The position numbers and the translations under genes are program-made. Below are positions 1 to 8,055 of a stretch of 64,000 bases of DNA, one piece after another. The notes beneath the pieces are model-generated. The model ran no database searches and was not told the origin of the DNA. It was given only the letters and a program-made list of their open reading frames with translations. This DNA is from Amycolatopsis vancoresmycina. Lineage in GTDB: Bacteria > Actinomycetota > Actinomycetes > Mycobacteriales > Pseudonocardiaceae. Position 1 is the stretch's first letter, and each line of letters starts with the position of its first letter. The DNA is taken from contig NZ_JNYY01000006.1 of NCBI RefSeq assembly GCF_000716785.1, positions 496,001 through 560,000 on the forward strand, given 5' to 3'.

Positions 1-143
1 AAGAGATCGCCCAGTACGTCGGCGCCTCGCGCGAGACCGTCAACAAGGCCCTCGCCGACTTCGCCCACCGCGGCTGGCTGCGGCTCGAAGGCAAGAGCGT
101 GCTGATCCTGGACCCGGAGCGGCTCGCCCGCCGCGCCCGCTGA
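1..143 (+). CDS. crp: Crp/FNR-family regulator, C-terminal end (partial)
   Basis: The reading frame runs in from outside the window and ends at TGA 141-143. The 46 visible residues form the end of a winged helix-turn-helix: a recognition helix reading GASRETVNKAL, then RGWLRLEGKSVLI and a basic tail ending RRAR. This matches the C-terminus of actinobacterial Crp/GlxR (Rv3676 family), a cAMP-responsive global regulator. The family assignment rests on this motif and on synteny with the ArsA-WhiB-PonA2 block downstream. The cAMP-binding domain lies outside the window. Confidence 0.85.
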   Translation, partial: EIAQYVGASRETVNKALADFAHRGWLRLEGKSVLILDPERLARRAR

Positions 144-151
144 GTCTTCTC

Positions 152-199
152 GACACGAAGAAGGCCCCCTCGGTTCGCCGAGGGGGCCTTCTTCGTGTC
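152..199. terminator. Strong hairpin terminator after crp
   Basis: Perfect 22-bp stem (152-173 with 178-199) closed by a UUCG tetraloop, starting 9 bases after the crp stop. The stem is strong enough to act on either strand. Confidence 0.9.
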
Positions 200-207
200 C
201 CATAACA

Positions 208-247
208 AAGAGCCGGGCGCCACCCCCGACGTGGCGCACCGGCTCTT
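208..247. terminator. Second hairpin downstream of crp
   Basis: Imperfect hairpin: AAGAGCCGG at 208-216 pairs with CCGGCTCTT at 239-247, and GCGCCAC 217-223 pairs with GTGGCGC 231-237, leaving one bulged A. It follows the perfect terminator directly and may be a back-up. From 248 to about 527 I see no gene; short frames there show no codon bias. Confidence 0.5.
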
Positions 248-527
248 CGTTGTTTGCGCGGACCATCCCCCGACGATCCGCGCTCCCCGCCCTCCGGGCC
301 AGGCCCCGACCCGTGTGCCGGAGGGAGCTGGGTTTTCTGTGCTGTTGTTCAACCATCACGGCCCATACCCACGAATTCAAGGCCATTCACTCTCAAGGAC
401 GCCGTCTGCGCCGTTTCGTTGCAGGAGTTCACGGAGAATATCGTGAGTGTTACCCGATCGAGACCTACCGTGCGCACATCAAGATCAACTCTCCCGCCGG
501 CGGTGACGCACCTGACCGGTAAATAAC

Positions 528-557
528 TGGTACTGACGTACCACTCTGCGGCATACT
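528..557 (+). promoter_or_regulatory. Promoter and palindromic operator of the MFS gene
   Basis: CATACT at 552-557 sits 7 bases before GTG 565, so it can serve as the -10 box of a leaderless transcript. A palindrome with 6-bp arms, TGGTAC-TGAC-GTACCA (528-543), lies where the -35 element would be. This is the position expected of a repressor site. No regulator gene adjoins. Confidence 0.5.
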
Positions 558-564
558 TGTACTC

Positions 565-1818
565 GTGTCCCAGTCTGTCTCGAACCACGAAAGCCGCACG
601 TCCCTCGCCGACTACCGGACCGCGCTGACGACCCGGGCGGCCCGTCGGCCCGCCGTCGCGTCCGTCCTCGCCCGCCTGCCGATCGCCATGATCGGCATCT
701 CGGCCCTGCTCTACGTCCAGCGCGAGACCGGTTCCTTCGCCGTCGCCGGGCTGGTCTCGGCCGGTTCACTCGTCGGCGTCTCGGTGGGCGCGGTGGTGCA
801 GGGCAGGCTGATCGACCGGTTCGGGCCGACGCGGCCGCTGCTGACCGTCTCGCTGCTGCTGGCGCTGTCGATGACCGCGCTGGTGACGGCCATCGAGTCG
901 CACGCCGCGACCGCCGTGCTCGTCGCCTTGGGCGCGCTCACCGGGCTGTCGGAGCCGATGGTCGGGTCGGCGTCGCGGGCGCTGTGGACGCGCCTGCTGC
1001 CGCCGGGCGGGGCGCGCAACGCGGCGTTCTCGTACGAGGCGATCAGCATGGAGGTCTTCTTCATCCTGGGGCCCGGCCTGGCCGGGCTGCTGGTCATGGC
1101 GCCGTGGGCGGGCACCGGCCTGGTGCTGGGCGTCGCGCTGCAGTTCACCGGCGCGGTGCTGTTCGCGCTGAGCCCGGTCGTGCGGGCGTGGGGTCCGTCC
1201 GCCGAATCGCACGGGTCGCTGCTGGGCGCGCTGGCGAGCCCGGGCATGCGGACGCTGGCCGTCGCCGCGCTCGGCTTCGGCGTGGTGATCGGGTTCGTCG
1301 AGGTCGCCGTGCCGGCCGCGGCCACCGAAGCGGGCCAGGCGTCCGTCGGCGGCCTGCTGCTGTCGGCGTGGTCGCTGAGCTCGGTCGCGTTCGGCGTCGC
1401 CTACAGCCTGCGGCCGTGGCCGAGGCGGCTGGGCCTGCGGCTGCCGGTGCTGCTCGGCGGGTTCGGCGCGCTGGTCGCGCTGCTGGCGTGGCCGACGTCG
1501 CTGTGGGGCCTGGCGCTGATGATGCTGCTGGCCGGCGCGTTGATCACGCCGCAGTCGACGGCTCACTCGACGACGATCGAGGTGGTCGCCCCGGCCGGGA
1601 CGGCGGCGGAGGCGTTCGGCTGGGTGCTCACGGCGGTGACGCTGGGGCTGGCCGCGGGCCAGTCGGTCAGCGGGTACGTCGTCGAGCACGCGGGCCCGGG
1701 TGCGGCGTTCCTGGCCGCGAGCGTGGCCGGGGTCGTGCTCGCCCTGGTCGTCTGGCTGCTGCGCGGCACGGTCCGCCCGGCCACGCCCGCTCCGGTTCCT
1801 TCGCTGGTCAACGCTTAG
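565..1818 (+). CDS. MFS transporter
   Basis: A 417-residue integral membrane protein with about 12 hydrophobic segments. A motif-A-like loop (QGRLIDRFGPTR, residues 79-90) follows the second segment, as in major facilitator superfamily drug or metabolite exporters. The substrate cannot be read from the sequence. GTG 565 is chosen because a -10-like CATACT lies 7 bases upstream. It is paralogous to the MFS gene at 42280-43482: both have AA(Y/F)S..(A/T)IS(I/M)E..F followed by a GP..AG motif near the middle. It is probably monocistronic; the next gene has its own -10. Confidence 0.85.
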   Translation: MSQSVSNHESRTSLADYRTALTTRAARRPAVASVLARLPIAMIGISALLYVQRETGSFAVAGLVSAGSLVGVSVGAVVQGRLIDRFGPTRPLLTVSLLLALSMTALVTAIESHAATAVLVALGALTGLSEPMVGSASRALWTRLLPPGGARNAAFSYEAISMEVFFILGPGLAGLLVMAPWAGTGLVLGVALQFTGAVLFALSPVVRAWGPSAESHGSLLGALASPGMRTLAVAALGFGVVIGFVEVAVPAAATEAGQASVGGLLLSAWSLSSVAFGVAYSLRPWPRRLGLRLPVLLGGFGALVALLAWPTSLWGLALMMLLAGALITPQSTAHSTTIEVVAPAGTAAEAFGWVLTAVTLGLAAGQSVSGYVVEHAGPGAAFLAASVAGVVLALVVWLLRGTVRPATPAPVPSLVNA

Positions 1819-1846
1819 ATCGGCGGTTTTTGTCGGTGTCTGCCGC

Positions 1847-1852
1847 TAGCTT
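1847..1852 (+). promoter_or_regulatory. -10 box (TAGCTT) of the clamp paralogue
   Basis: TAGCTT ends 6 bases before ATG 1859, the spacing of a leaderless actinobacterial promoter. No Shine-Dalgarno sequence lies between them. Confidence 0.5.
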
Positions 1853-1858
1853 GCGGGC

Positions 1859-2920
1859 ATGGACGTCACCGCGCCTGCCCACCGCCTCTCGGCGGCCGTC
1901 TCCGCCGCGTCGCGCCTGCTGCCGGCCCGCACCGGGCTCCGCCTGCACGCCGACGCGGCGGGGCTGACGGTCGCCGGCGGCGCCGCGGACCTCGCCGTCC
2001 GGTTCGGCTGTCCGGCGACCACGCACACGGACGGCTCGGTCGCCGTCCCGGCGGCCCCGCTGGTGGAGACGCTGAAGGTGCTCGACGCCGAGCAGGTGCG
2101 CTTGGTCGTCGAGGGCACGCGCTTGGCGTTGCGGCTGGACAACGCCCGGTTCGCGCTGCCACTGCTGCCCGCTCCCGACGTTGCTCCGGACCCACCCGCG
2201 CAGGTGTCCGAAGTGGCCGGGGAGGCGTTCGCGGCGGCGGTGCGGATCGTCGCGGGAACGGCGGCCAAGGACGACCCGCTCCCCCTGTTCACCGGCGTCC
2301 GGCTGCAGGCGGCCGGGGACGTCCTGACGTTGACGGCGTCCGACCGCTACCGGATGGCGGTGGCCCGGCTGCCGCTGCGGTCACCGGGCTCGCTGGACGT
2401 CCTGGTACCGGCGGCCCTGCTGACGGAGGCGGCCCGGCAGGCGCGCGGCCGGGTGGGCCTGCACGCCGGCCCGGGCCGGTTCGGGGTGAGCTGGCCGGGC
2501 GGCCTGGTCGCCACGGCGGTCCTGGACGCGGGCTTCCTGTCGGAGGAGTCGATCGGGTCCGGAGCGGTGGACACGACGGTGACGCTGCCGGCGGACGCAC
2601 TAGCCGCGGCGGTCCGCCGCGTAGGGGTGTACGCGGAGGACAGGCGGGTCCTGACGGTGGAGGTGGGGGACGCCCAGGTCCGGCTGGCGAGCGCCCGTCA
2701 GGACACGGGCGAGGCGGAGGAGGTCCTGAAGGCGGACGTCGAGGGCGGCCGGACGTCTCCGTCGTTCCAGGCCCGGTACCTGCTGGACGCGCTGGCCGCG
2801 TTCGCGGGTGAGCGGGTGGTGCTGTCGATCCAGCCCGGGATGCGGGCGTGCGTGCTGCGGGCGGCGGAGCCCGGGGAGGTGGCGCTGACGTACTACCTGA
2901 TGCCGATGCTCAGCCGATGA
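1859..2920 (+). CDS. DNA polymerase III beta-subunit (sliding clamp) paralogue
   Basis: 353 residues related to DnaN. Features include LTLTASDRYRMAVARLP in the middle domain, repeated clamp-fold segments with ...LFTGVRL..., and a C-terminus TYYLMPM like the VMPM ending of true beta clamps, which forms part of the peptide-binding pocket. The three-domain length is slightly short of the roughly 370-380 of replicative actinobacterial DnaN. The gene does not lie in the dnaA-dnaN-recF context, so it is probably a second, accessory clamp rather than the essential copy. It has its own -10 at 1847. Its 3' end overlaps the opposing gene by 11 bases. A role in repair or mobile-element defence is speculation. 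Confidence 0.8.
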   Translation: MDVTAPAHRLSAAVSAASRLLPARTGLRLHADAAGLTVAGGAADLAVRFGCPATTHTDGSVAVPAAPLVETLKVLDAEQVRLVVEGTRLALRLDNARFALPLLPAPDVAPDPPAQVSEVAGEAFAAAVRIVAGTAAKDDPLPLFTGVRLQAAGDVLTLTASDRYRMAVARLPLRSPGSLDVLVPAALLTEAARQARGRVGLHAGPGRFGVSWPGGLVATAVLDAGFLSEESIGSGAVDTTVTLPADALAAAVRRVGVYAEDRRVLTVEVGDAQVRLASARQDTGEAEEVLKADVEGGRTSPSFQARYLLDALAAFAGERVVLSIQPGMRACVLRAAEPGEVALTYYLMPMLSR

Positions 2921-3872
2921 TCTGGGTCAGGTCCTGGAGCACGACCCCGGCCGCCGGCCCGGCGGTGAACTGGCCGACGGTCATGGCCCCGCTGCCGAAG
3001 CGCTGTTCGTAGGCGCGCCGCAGGTGCGGCGACGAGCGGCCGAGCGCCCACTCCATGGTCGAGTTGCTGGTCCGCAGGAAGTCGATCGGCAGGCGGCCGA
3101 GCACGTAGAGCTCCGCGCGGCGCTCGTCGCCTTCGAGGACCAGACCGGCCAGGTCCGCGACGAGCATGCGTTTGCGCATCGCGTCGCGGCCCTTCCACTC
3201 GGCGGCCTTGAACTCGGCCACGCGGCGGTCCGTCTCGAGGTCGAACTTCCGGCTGGGATCGTTCCCGGCCGCCAGCGAGGGACGCCGGACGATGCGCTCA
3301 CCGGGCTCGAGGATCTTCGGCAGCGCCCGGACGATCACCGTCGCGTGGATGAGGTCGTTGACCCGCCCGGCGTGCTGCCGGACGAGCAGCGCGCCCGCGA
3401 GCAGGTCATCGGTCATGCCTTCGCGCGCCACTCGCGCACCGACGGTCTCGACGTCCGCTCCCTCCAGGAGACCTTCCAGCCGCACGACGCGACTGGACAG
3501 GTCTTCCCGGCCGAAGAACTGGATGAGGTCGATGAACGACTTGATCGCCGTCCCGAGGTCGGTCCCGCCTGCCGGCGGCTCGGCGGGCTCCTCGGGACCG
3601 GCCGGAACGCCGGGCTCGTGGGGCAGCGGGCTCGTCGTGAAACCGAGGCGCCGGAGCTGCCGGATCGCGTAGTGCGAGATGAAGTCGGTCCGCGGCACCC
3701 CGAGCGCACGTTCGAAGAGCTGCCTCGGCGGCCAGCGTTCCTCGCCGACCGACACCCAGTGCGTGCGGATCGGCTCGGGCCCGCCCACGGCGGCGGCGCG
3801 CAGCACCTGGTCCCGGCTCAGGTGGTGCTGCTCGCCGTTGAGTACGAAGTCGATCGCGCGCTCGTCGTCCAC
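2910..3872 (-). CDS. Hypothetical protein, possible PD-(D/E)XK nuclease
   Basis: 320 residues, not confidently recognised. The N-terminal ~75 residues carry a pattern (HWVSVGEERWPPRQLFERA, then DFISHYAIRQLRRLGF) that I have seen in actinobacterial proteins of unknown function. Around residues 210-225 there is a K-F-D-L-E-T-D segment followed by AEFKAAEWKG. An acidic residue followed by E-x-K resembles the core of PD-(D/E)XK nucleases, but this is only a motif-level suggestion. It is convergent with the clamp paralogue and overlaps it by 11 bases. It ends LTQIIG. No terminator separates the two genes. Confidence 0.6.
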   Translation of the reverse strand: MDDERAIDFVLNGEQHHLSRDQVLRAAAVGGPEPIRTHWVSVGEERWPPRQLFERALGVPRTDFISHYAIRQLRRLGFTTSPLPHEPGVPAGPEEPAEPPAGGTDLGTAIKSFIDLIQFFGREDLSSRVVRLEGLLEGADVETVGARVAREGMTDDLLAGALLVRQHAGRVNDLIHATVIVRALPKILEPGERIVRRPSLAAGNDPSRKFDLETDRRVAEFKAAEWKGRDAMRKRMLVADLAGLVLEGDERRAELYVLGRLPIDFLRTSNSTMEWALGRSSPHLRRAYEQRFGSGAMTVGQFTAGPAAGVVLQDLTQIIG

Positions 3873-3903
3873 AGGCTGTGAGTCGCCCGCCTGCCCGCTC
3901 CCG

Positions 3904-4869
3904 CTACACCGGCTCCCAGGTGCCGAAGCGCTTCAACGTCCGGATCATCGGGGCCGTCTCCACCTGCCGCACCCCGGGCAGGCTCCCGAGATCCACCGCC
4001 AGGTACTCGTACAAGGCCGCGTCGTCGCGGCAGCCGACGTTGGCCACGAGGTTGGCCGGGCCCGTCGTCGCCGCCGCGAAAGCCACCTGCGGGTGCGTCG
4101 CCAGCGCCCGCCCCGCCGACTCCAGGGCCGACGGTGCCACCGTCAGCCAGAGGGTGGCCGTCAGCGGGTAGCCGAGCAGGGCCGCGTCCACTTCCACGTC
4201 GAAGTACAGCACCCCGGACGACCGCAGGACCTCCAGGCGACGGCGGACCGTCGACTCCGATCGGCCGCAGGCCGCCGCCAATGCCGGTATGTCGGCGCGG
4301 CCGTCGTGGGCCAGGGCCGCCAGCACCTCCGCGTCGCCCGGCTCGGGGCGGTACCCGGCGTCCGACGGCGGGCGGCGCAACGCCGCCACCTGCTCCGCCG
4401 TCAGTGCGCTCGCCCGGCCGGGCCACGCGGCCGGGCCGCCCGCGAAGCGGCGCAGCAACCGGTACGCCGTCATCGACACCACGCGGGGTGTCCGGGGCAG
4501 CTGCCCCAGCAGCAGGCCGTCCGCCTGCTCGCGCAGCGGAGCCCGGACGAAGCAGGCGATCTCCGTTCCGCCGGACATCAGGCTCACCCACTGCGTGTCG
4601 TCCCGGCGGGCCAGGCCGGCCGCGATCGCGGCCGCCGCGTCCGGGACGCAGCGCAGCCGGACCAGCCAGGTGACCTGGCCCAGCGGGGCCGCCTCGGTGA
4701 GGCCGACCACGCGCAGCACCCCGGCCGACCGCAGCCTGCGGTAGCGGCGGGCGACCGTCTGGTCCGAGACGCCCAGCACCGCCGCGATGGCGGCGAACGA
4801 CGCCCGGCCGTCCAGCTGCAGCGCGTGCGCCAACCGGCGGTCCAGGCCGTCGAGCAGGCCGGATTCCAC
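3904..4869 (-). CDS. Lrp/AsnC-family regulator with two tandem Lrp units
   Basis: 321 residues holding two Lrp/AsnC units in one chain. The first AsnC-type HTH is at about residues 6-48 (LDRRLAHALQLDGRASFAAIA...VSDQTVARRYRRL) and the second near 185-230 (DAEVLAALAHDGRADIPALA...SESTVRRRLEVL). Each is followed by an alpha/beta ligand-binding half (RAM-like). Usual Lrp proteins are about 150-170 residues and carry one unit. GTG 4869 is supported by TAGGCT ending 6 bases upstream. It is transcribed divergently from the carboxylesterase gene, which it probably regulates. The ligand, likely an amino acid or small acid, is unknown. Confidence 0.85.
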   Translation of the reverse strand: MESGLLDGLDRRLAHALQLDGRASFAAIAAVLGVSDQTVARRYRRLRSAGVLRVVGLTEAAPLGQVTWLVRLRCVPDAAAAIAAGLARRDDTQWVSLMSGGTEIACFVRAPLREQADGLLLGQLPRTPRVVSMTAYRLLRRFAGGPAAWPGRASALTAEQVAALRRPPSDAGYRPEPGDAEVLAALAHDGRADIPALAAACGRSESTVRRRLEVLRSSGVLYFDVEVDAALLGYPLTATLWLTVAPSALESAGRALATHPQVAFAAATTGPANLVANVGCRDDAALYEYLAVDLGSLPGVRQVETAPMIRTLKRFGTWEPV

Positions 4870-4952
4870 CAGCTCAGCCTAGGTGATGTCGGATTTCGCG
4901 CAGGATTTCGGCGTGAATGGAACACGGCGGTAACCGGGTCGATCCTGGTGGC
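4870..4952. promoter_or_regulatory. Divergent promoters between the Lrp gene and the esterase
   Basis: On the minus strand TAGGCT (4881-4876) lies 6 bases before GTG 4869. On the plus strand GATCCT (4941-4946) lies 6 bases before ATG 4953. Between them is a direct repeat GGATTTCG at 4891-4898 and 4903-4910, 12 bp apart, roughly one helical turn. This is a candidate binding site for the Lrp protein. Confidence 0.45.
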
Positions 4953-6131
4953 ATGACCGTTGTCGAAACCACCGCCGGCCGGGTCCGCGGAGCCCTGGGC
5001 GCGTTCAAGGGCATCCCGTACGCCACCGCGAAACGCTTCGAAGCACCCACGCTGCCGAAGCCGTGGACCGGCGTCCGCGACGCGCTCGAGCCCGGCCCCG
5101 CCGCTCCGCAGCCGCCGTCCCGGCTGGAACGCGCGCTCGGCCCGATGCCGTTGCCGCAGAGCGAGGACTGCCTGTCGCTCAACGTCTTCACGCCGTCGGC
5201 CGCCGGGAGCCGTCCGGTGCTGGTGTGGATCCATGGCGGCGGGTTTTCCAGCGGTTCGGGTGGCCAGGTCTGGTACACCGGCACGCGCCTGGCCCGCGAG
5301 GCCGACGCCGTCGTCGTGACGCTCAACTACCGGCTCGGCGCCCTCGGCTTCGCCGCGCTGGACGGGGTGCCGCCCAACCTCGGGATCGCCGACCAGCTCG
5401 CGGCGCTGCACTGGGTGCGGGACAACATCGCCGCGTTCGGCGGGAACCCGGCCGAAGTCACCCTCGCCGGGCAGTCGGCGGGCGCGCAGTCGACGCTCGC
5501 GCTGTGGTCGTCACCGCGGGCGGACGGCCTGGTCAAGCGCATCGCGTTGCAGAGCGCGCCACTCGGCATGCGACCGTCCACAGCGGACGAAGCCGCGGTG
5601 TCCGCCGGGCGGCTCGCCGAAGCGCTGGCCGGCGCGGACATCCGGACAGTGGAAGTCGAGCGGCTGATTGCCGCGCAACTCGCGGTCCCCGGCAAGCCGG
5701 GTTCGATCGAGCCGCCGTTCCAGCTGGTCGCCGACGACGACCTCGTCGCCGCGGACCTGATCGAGGCCGCCCCGAAGGGAACCGCGCTGATCAGCTGGAC
5801 CCGCGAAGAACTCCGCGCCTTCGTCCCCGACGCGCCGCCGGAGGCCGTCGAGCAAGCGAACGGCATGTTCACGAGCGACCGGCTGGTGACCGAGCTCGAC
5901 GCCTTCGCCTACCGCTTCGACTGGCAGGCGCCCGGCAACCCGTTCGGCGCCTGCCACTGCATCGACATCCCGTTCCTCTTCGGCACCCACGACCTTTGGG
6001 ACGCGCCGATGCTGCGTGGCGCCCCGAAGGGCCTCGAAGAGGAGACCGGGCTGCGCGAGGTCTGGACCGCCTTCCTGCACGGTCAGCGACCGAGCGCGCG
6101 GTGGGCCGCGATCAGGCCGACGCGGCCTTGA
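4953..6131 (+). CDS. Type-B carboxylesterase
   Basis: 392 residues of the carboxylesterase/para-nitrobenzyl esterase family, alpha/beta hydrolases cleaving carboxylic esters. Visible features: oxyanion-hole HGGG at residues 94-97, nucleophile elbow GQSAGAQS with Ser175, and CHCIDIPFLFG near residue 335 supplying the catalytic His. It is shorter than typical family members (about 480-540 residues), mostly after the His motif, so the C-terminal lid is reduced. I start at ATG 4953 because residues upstream of it lack family similarity and a -10-like GATCCT sits 6 bases before it. The 3' end overlaps the convergent mycoredoxin gene by 20 bases. Confidence 0.85.
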   Translation: MTVVETTAGRVRGALGAFKGIPYATAKRFEAPTLPKPWTGVRDALEPGPAAPQPPSRLERALGPMPLPQSEDCLSLNVFTPSAAGSRPVLVWIHGGGFSSGSGGQVWYTGTRLAREADAVVVTLNYRLGALGFAALDGVPPNLGIADQLAALHWVRDNIAAFGGNPAEVTLAGQSAGAQSTLALWSSPRADGLVKRIALQSAPLGMRPSTADEAAVSAGRLAEALAGADIRTVEVERLIAAQLAVPGKPGSIEPPFQLVADDDLVAADLIEAAPKGTALISWTREELRAFVPDAPPEAVEQANGMFTSDRLVTELDAFAYRFDWQAPGNPFGACHCIDIPFLFGTHDLWDAPMLRGAPKGLEEETGLREVWTAFLHGQRPSARWAAIRPTRP

Positions 6132-6363
6132 CCGCCGCCTCGACCTCGGCGAACGACGGGTTGACCATGGCCGTCGAGCCCACGATCACCGTCGGCACGG
6201 TCTCGTTGCCGTTCGCCACCTCGCGCACGCGGGCGGCCGCCGCCGGGTCTTCCCAGATGTTGATCGCGCGGACGTTGAAGCCGCTCTTCGACAACGGCCG
6301 CTCCAGCGCGGCGCAGAAGCCGCACCCCGGCCGCCAGTAGAACTCGACCTCGACGTTGCTCAT
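6112..6363 (-). CDS. Mycoredoxin/glutaredoxin-like protein
   Basis: 83-residue thioredoxin-fold protein with the redox motif C14-G-F-C17 (after FYWRPG), a TVPTVIVG segment containing the cis-proline, and a short C-terminal helix. This is the size and pattern of actinobacterial mycoredoxins, which reduce mycothiol mixed disulfides. Its ATG overlaps the stop of the MBL-hydrolase gene (ATGA), so the two are probably translationally coupled. It is the last gene of a NUDIX-MBL-mycoredoxin run. Confidence 0.85.
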   Translation of the reverse strand: MSNVEVEFYWRPGCGFCAALERPLSKSGFNVRAINIWEDPAAAARVREVANGNETVPTVIVGSTAMVNPSFAEVEAAVKAASA

Positions 6364-7130
6364 CCGTTCTCCTCCGACCGCAAGTAGTCCAGCTGCGCCT
6401 GCACGCTCCACTCGGCGGGCGCCCACAGCGCCCGGTCGACGTCGGCGTACACGACTTCGACGACCTGGCGCGGGGTGGCGTCCGCCCCGAGCGTCTTCAG
6501 AGCCGAACGCACCTGGTCGAGCCGCTGTTCCCGGTGGGCAAGGTACTCGCGGGCGGTCGCGGGCAGATCGAGGAGCTCCGGACCGTGGCCGGGCAGCCCC
6601 AGCGTGCCCGGCGGCAGCTCGATCAGCTTCCGCAGCGAACGCAGGTAGTCGCCGAGGTCGTGCAGCACCGTGGTGCCGCGGCCGAGGATGGTGTCGCCGG
6701 TCAGCACCTGGCCGTCGAGCACGAGGGACACCGAGTCGTCGGTGTGCCCGGGAGTGTGCAGGATCCGAAGGGAAAGCCCGCCCGCCTCGATCACCTCTCC
6801 GTCCACAACGGACGAGGCGCCGACGCACAGCGCGGGGTCGAACGCCCGCACCGGCGCGCCGGTGCGCTCAGCGAACCACGGCGCGCCCTCGGCGTGGTCG
6901 GGGTGGTGGTGCGTGAGCAGGATCAGGTCCACCTCGCCGACCCCGGCCAGCAGCTCGAGGTGCTCGAGGTCGCGGTAGCCCGGGTCGACGACCACGGCCG
7001 GGCTCGACGGCGTCGCCCGCAGCACCCAGCTGTTGGTGCCTTCGAGCGTCATCGACGACGGGTTGTTCTCCAGCAGCACCGAAGCCGTCTCGGAGACCTG
7101 GCGCAGCACGCCGTACGCGGGGGCGGTCAT
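6360..7130 (-). CDS. MBL-fold metallo-hydrolase (Rv3677c-like)
   Basis: 256 residues of the metallo-beta-lactamase fold. The metal-binding motif H74-x-H76-x-D78-H79 follows LILLT, with a later LHTPGHTDDSVSL histidine and LTGDTIL aspartate. It belongs to the glyoxalase-II/LACTB2-like branch conserved next to RidA and ArsA-like genes in actinobacteria. The substrate is unknown. The start is ATG 7130, which overlaps the NUDIX stop (ATGA). Its own stop overlaps the mycoredoxin start. Confidence 0.85.
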   Translation of the reverse strand: MTAPAYGVLRQVSETASVLLENNPSSMTLEGTNSWVLRATPSSPAVVVDPGYRDLEHLELLAGVGEVDLILLTHHHPDHAEGAPWFAERTGAPVRAFDPALCVGASSVVDGEVIEAGGLSLRILHTPGHTDDSVSLVLDGQVLTGDTILGRGTTVLHDLGDYLRSLRKLIELPPGTLGLPGHGPELLDLPATAREYLAHREQRLDQVRSALKTLGADATPRQVVEVVYADVDRALWAPAEWSVQAQLDYLRSEENG

Positions 7131-7945
7131 CGCTTCTCCAGCACGACTCGGACCTGGTCGTTCTCGCGGACCAGCGTCGGCGCGATCCGGACGATCTCGC
7201 GCGGGGCGTTCAGCACGTCGTCGGCGGTGGCGAACGCCGCCAGCTCGCTCAGCGTCAGCCACGTCGGCGGCATCAGCATCCGGCGGCCTTCGCGCGCGTC
7301 AGCGATGGCGTCCGCCGGACGCTGCCAGCCGGAGCTCGACGCCTCCGACGTCACCCCGTCGGCCTCCTGGCCTTCCGGCAGCTTCGCGACGTAGAACCGG
7401 GTGTCGTAGCGGCGCGGCTCCTGCTCGGGCGTGATCCAGTGCGCCCACGGCCGCAGCAGGTCGGCCCGCACGGTCAGCCCCGCACCGGCGAGGAACCCGG
7501 CCAGCGACACCTCCCGCGTCTCCAGGGCCTGGCGCGCGGCCGCGTACGGCGAGACGTCGGTGAGGACCGTGTCCGCGTCACCCGCGAGCAGCACGCCGGA
7601 CTCCTCGAACGTTTCGCGCACCGCGGCGCAGGTCAGCGCCCGCGCGAGGGCTTCGTCGCAGCCGAACCGCGACGCCCACCACGACGGCTCCGGGCCGGCC
7701 CAGGCCACCGACGTGTCGGCGTCGCGCCGATCGACCCCGCCGCCGGGGAACACGGTCATCCCGCCCGCGAACGGCATGCCCTTGACCCGGTGCTGGAGGA
7801 AGACCTCGACACCGTCGGCACCGTCCCGGACCAGGATCACCGTGGCCGCGTCCTTCGGCGTCGCCGGCGGGCCGTCGGCGTTGGCGCGGGTGGCCACCCC
7901 CGCGCCGACCGGGATGTCGAAGACGAACTCCGTTGGCTGCTCCAC
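7127..7945 (-). CDS. NUDIX hydrolase
   Basis: 272 residues with the C-terminal half of the NUDIX box, VRETFEESGVLL, and a preceding PGGGVD. The usual G(x5)E portion is stretched by an insertion of about 40 residues that carries WW(A)SRF, as seen in a long NUDT19/acyl-CoA-diphosphatase-like actinobacterial subgroup. It probably hydrolyses a nucleoside diphosphate derivative or CoA ester. GTG 7945 is chosen because GGAGG lies 12 bases upstream and the conserved sequence begins there. First gene of the three-gene overlapping run. Confidence 0.75.
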   Translation of the reverse strand: MEQPTEFVFDIPVGAGVATRANADGPPATPKDAATVILVRDGADGVEVFLQHRVKGMPFAGGMTVFPGGGVDRRDADTSVAWAGPEPSWWASRFGCDEALARALTCAAVRETFEESGVLLAGDADTVLTDVSPYAAARQALETREVSLAGFLAGAGLTVRADLLRPWAHWITPEQEPRRYDTRFYVAKLPEGQEADGVTSEASSSGWQRPADAIADAREGRRMLMPPTWLTLSELAAFATADDVLNAPREIVRIAPTLVRENDQVRVVLEKR

Positions 7946-8008
7946 CCGGGCAACATACCTCCGGTACCCGACGTCCCGTCGCGCAGTTGTGGCACGCCGG
8001 ACACGGAA

Positions 8009-8040
8009 AAGGCGGCACCTCCCGGAGGAAGTGCCGCCTT
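8009..8040. terminator. Hairpin terminator
   Basis: Stem AAGGCGGCAC (8009-8018) with GTGCCGCCTT (8031-8040), with a further short inner stem. It lies between the 375-aa gene (minus strand, ending at 8056) and the start of the NUDIX gene, so it most likely ends the upstream RidA-containing transcript. Confidence 0.75.
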
Positions 8041-8055
8041 CTCGCGAAAAGAGTC

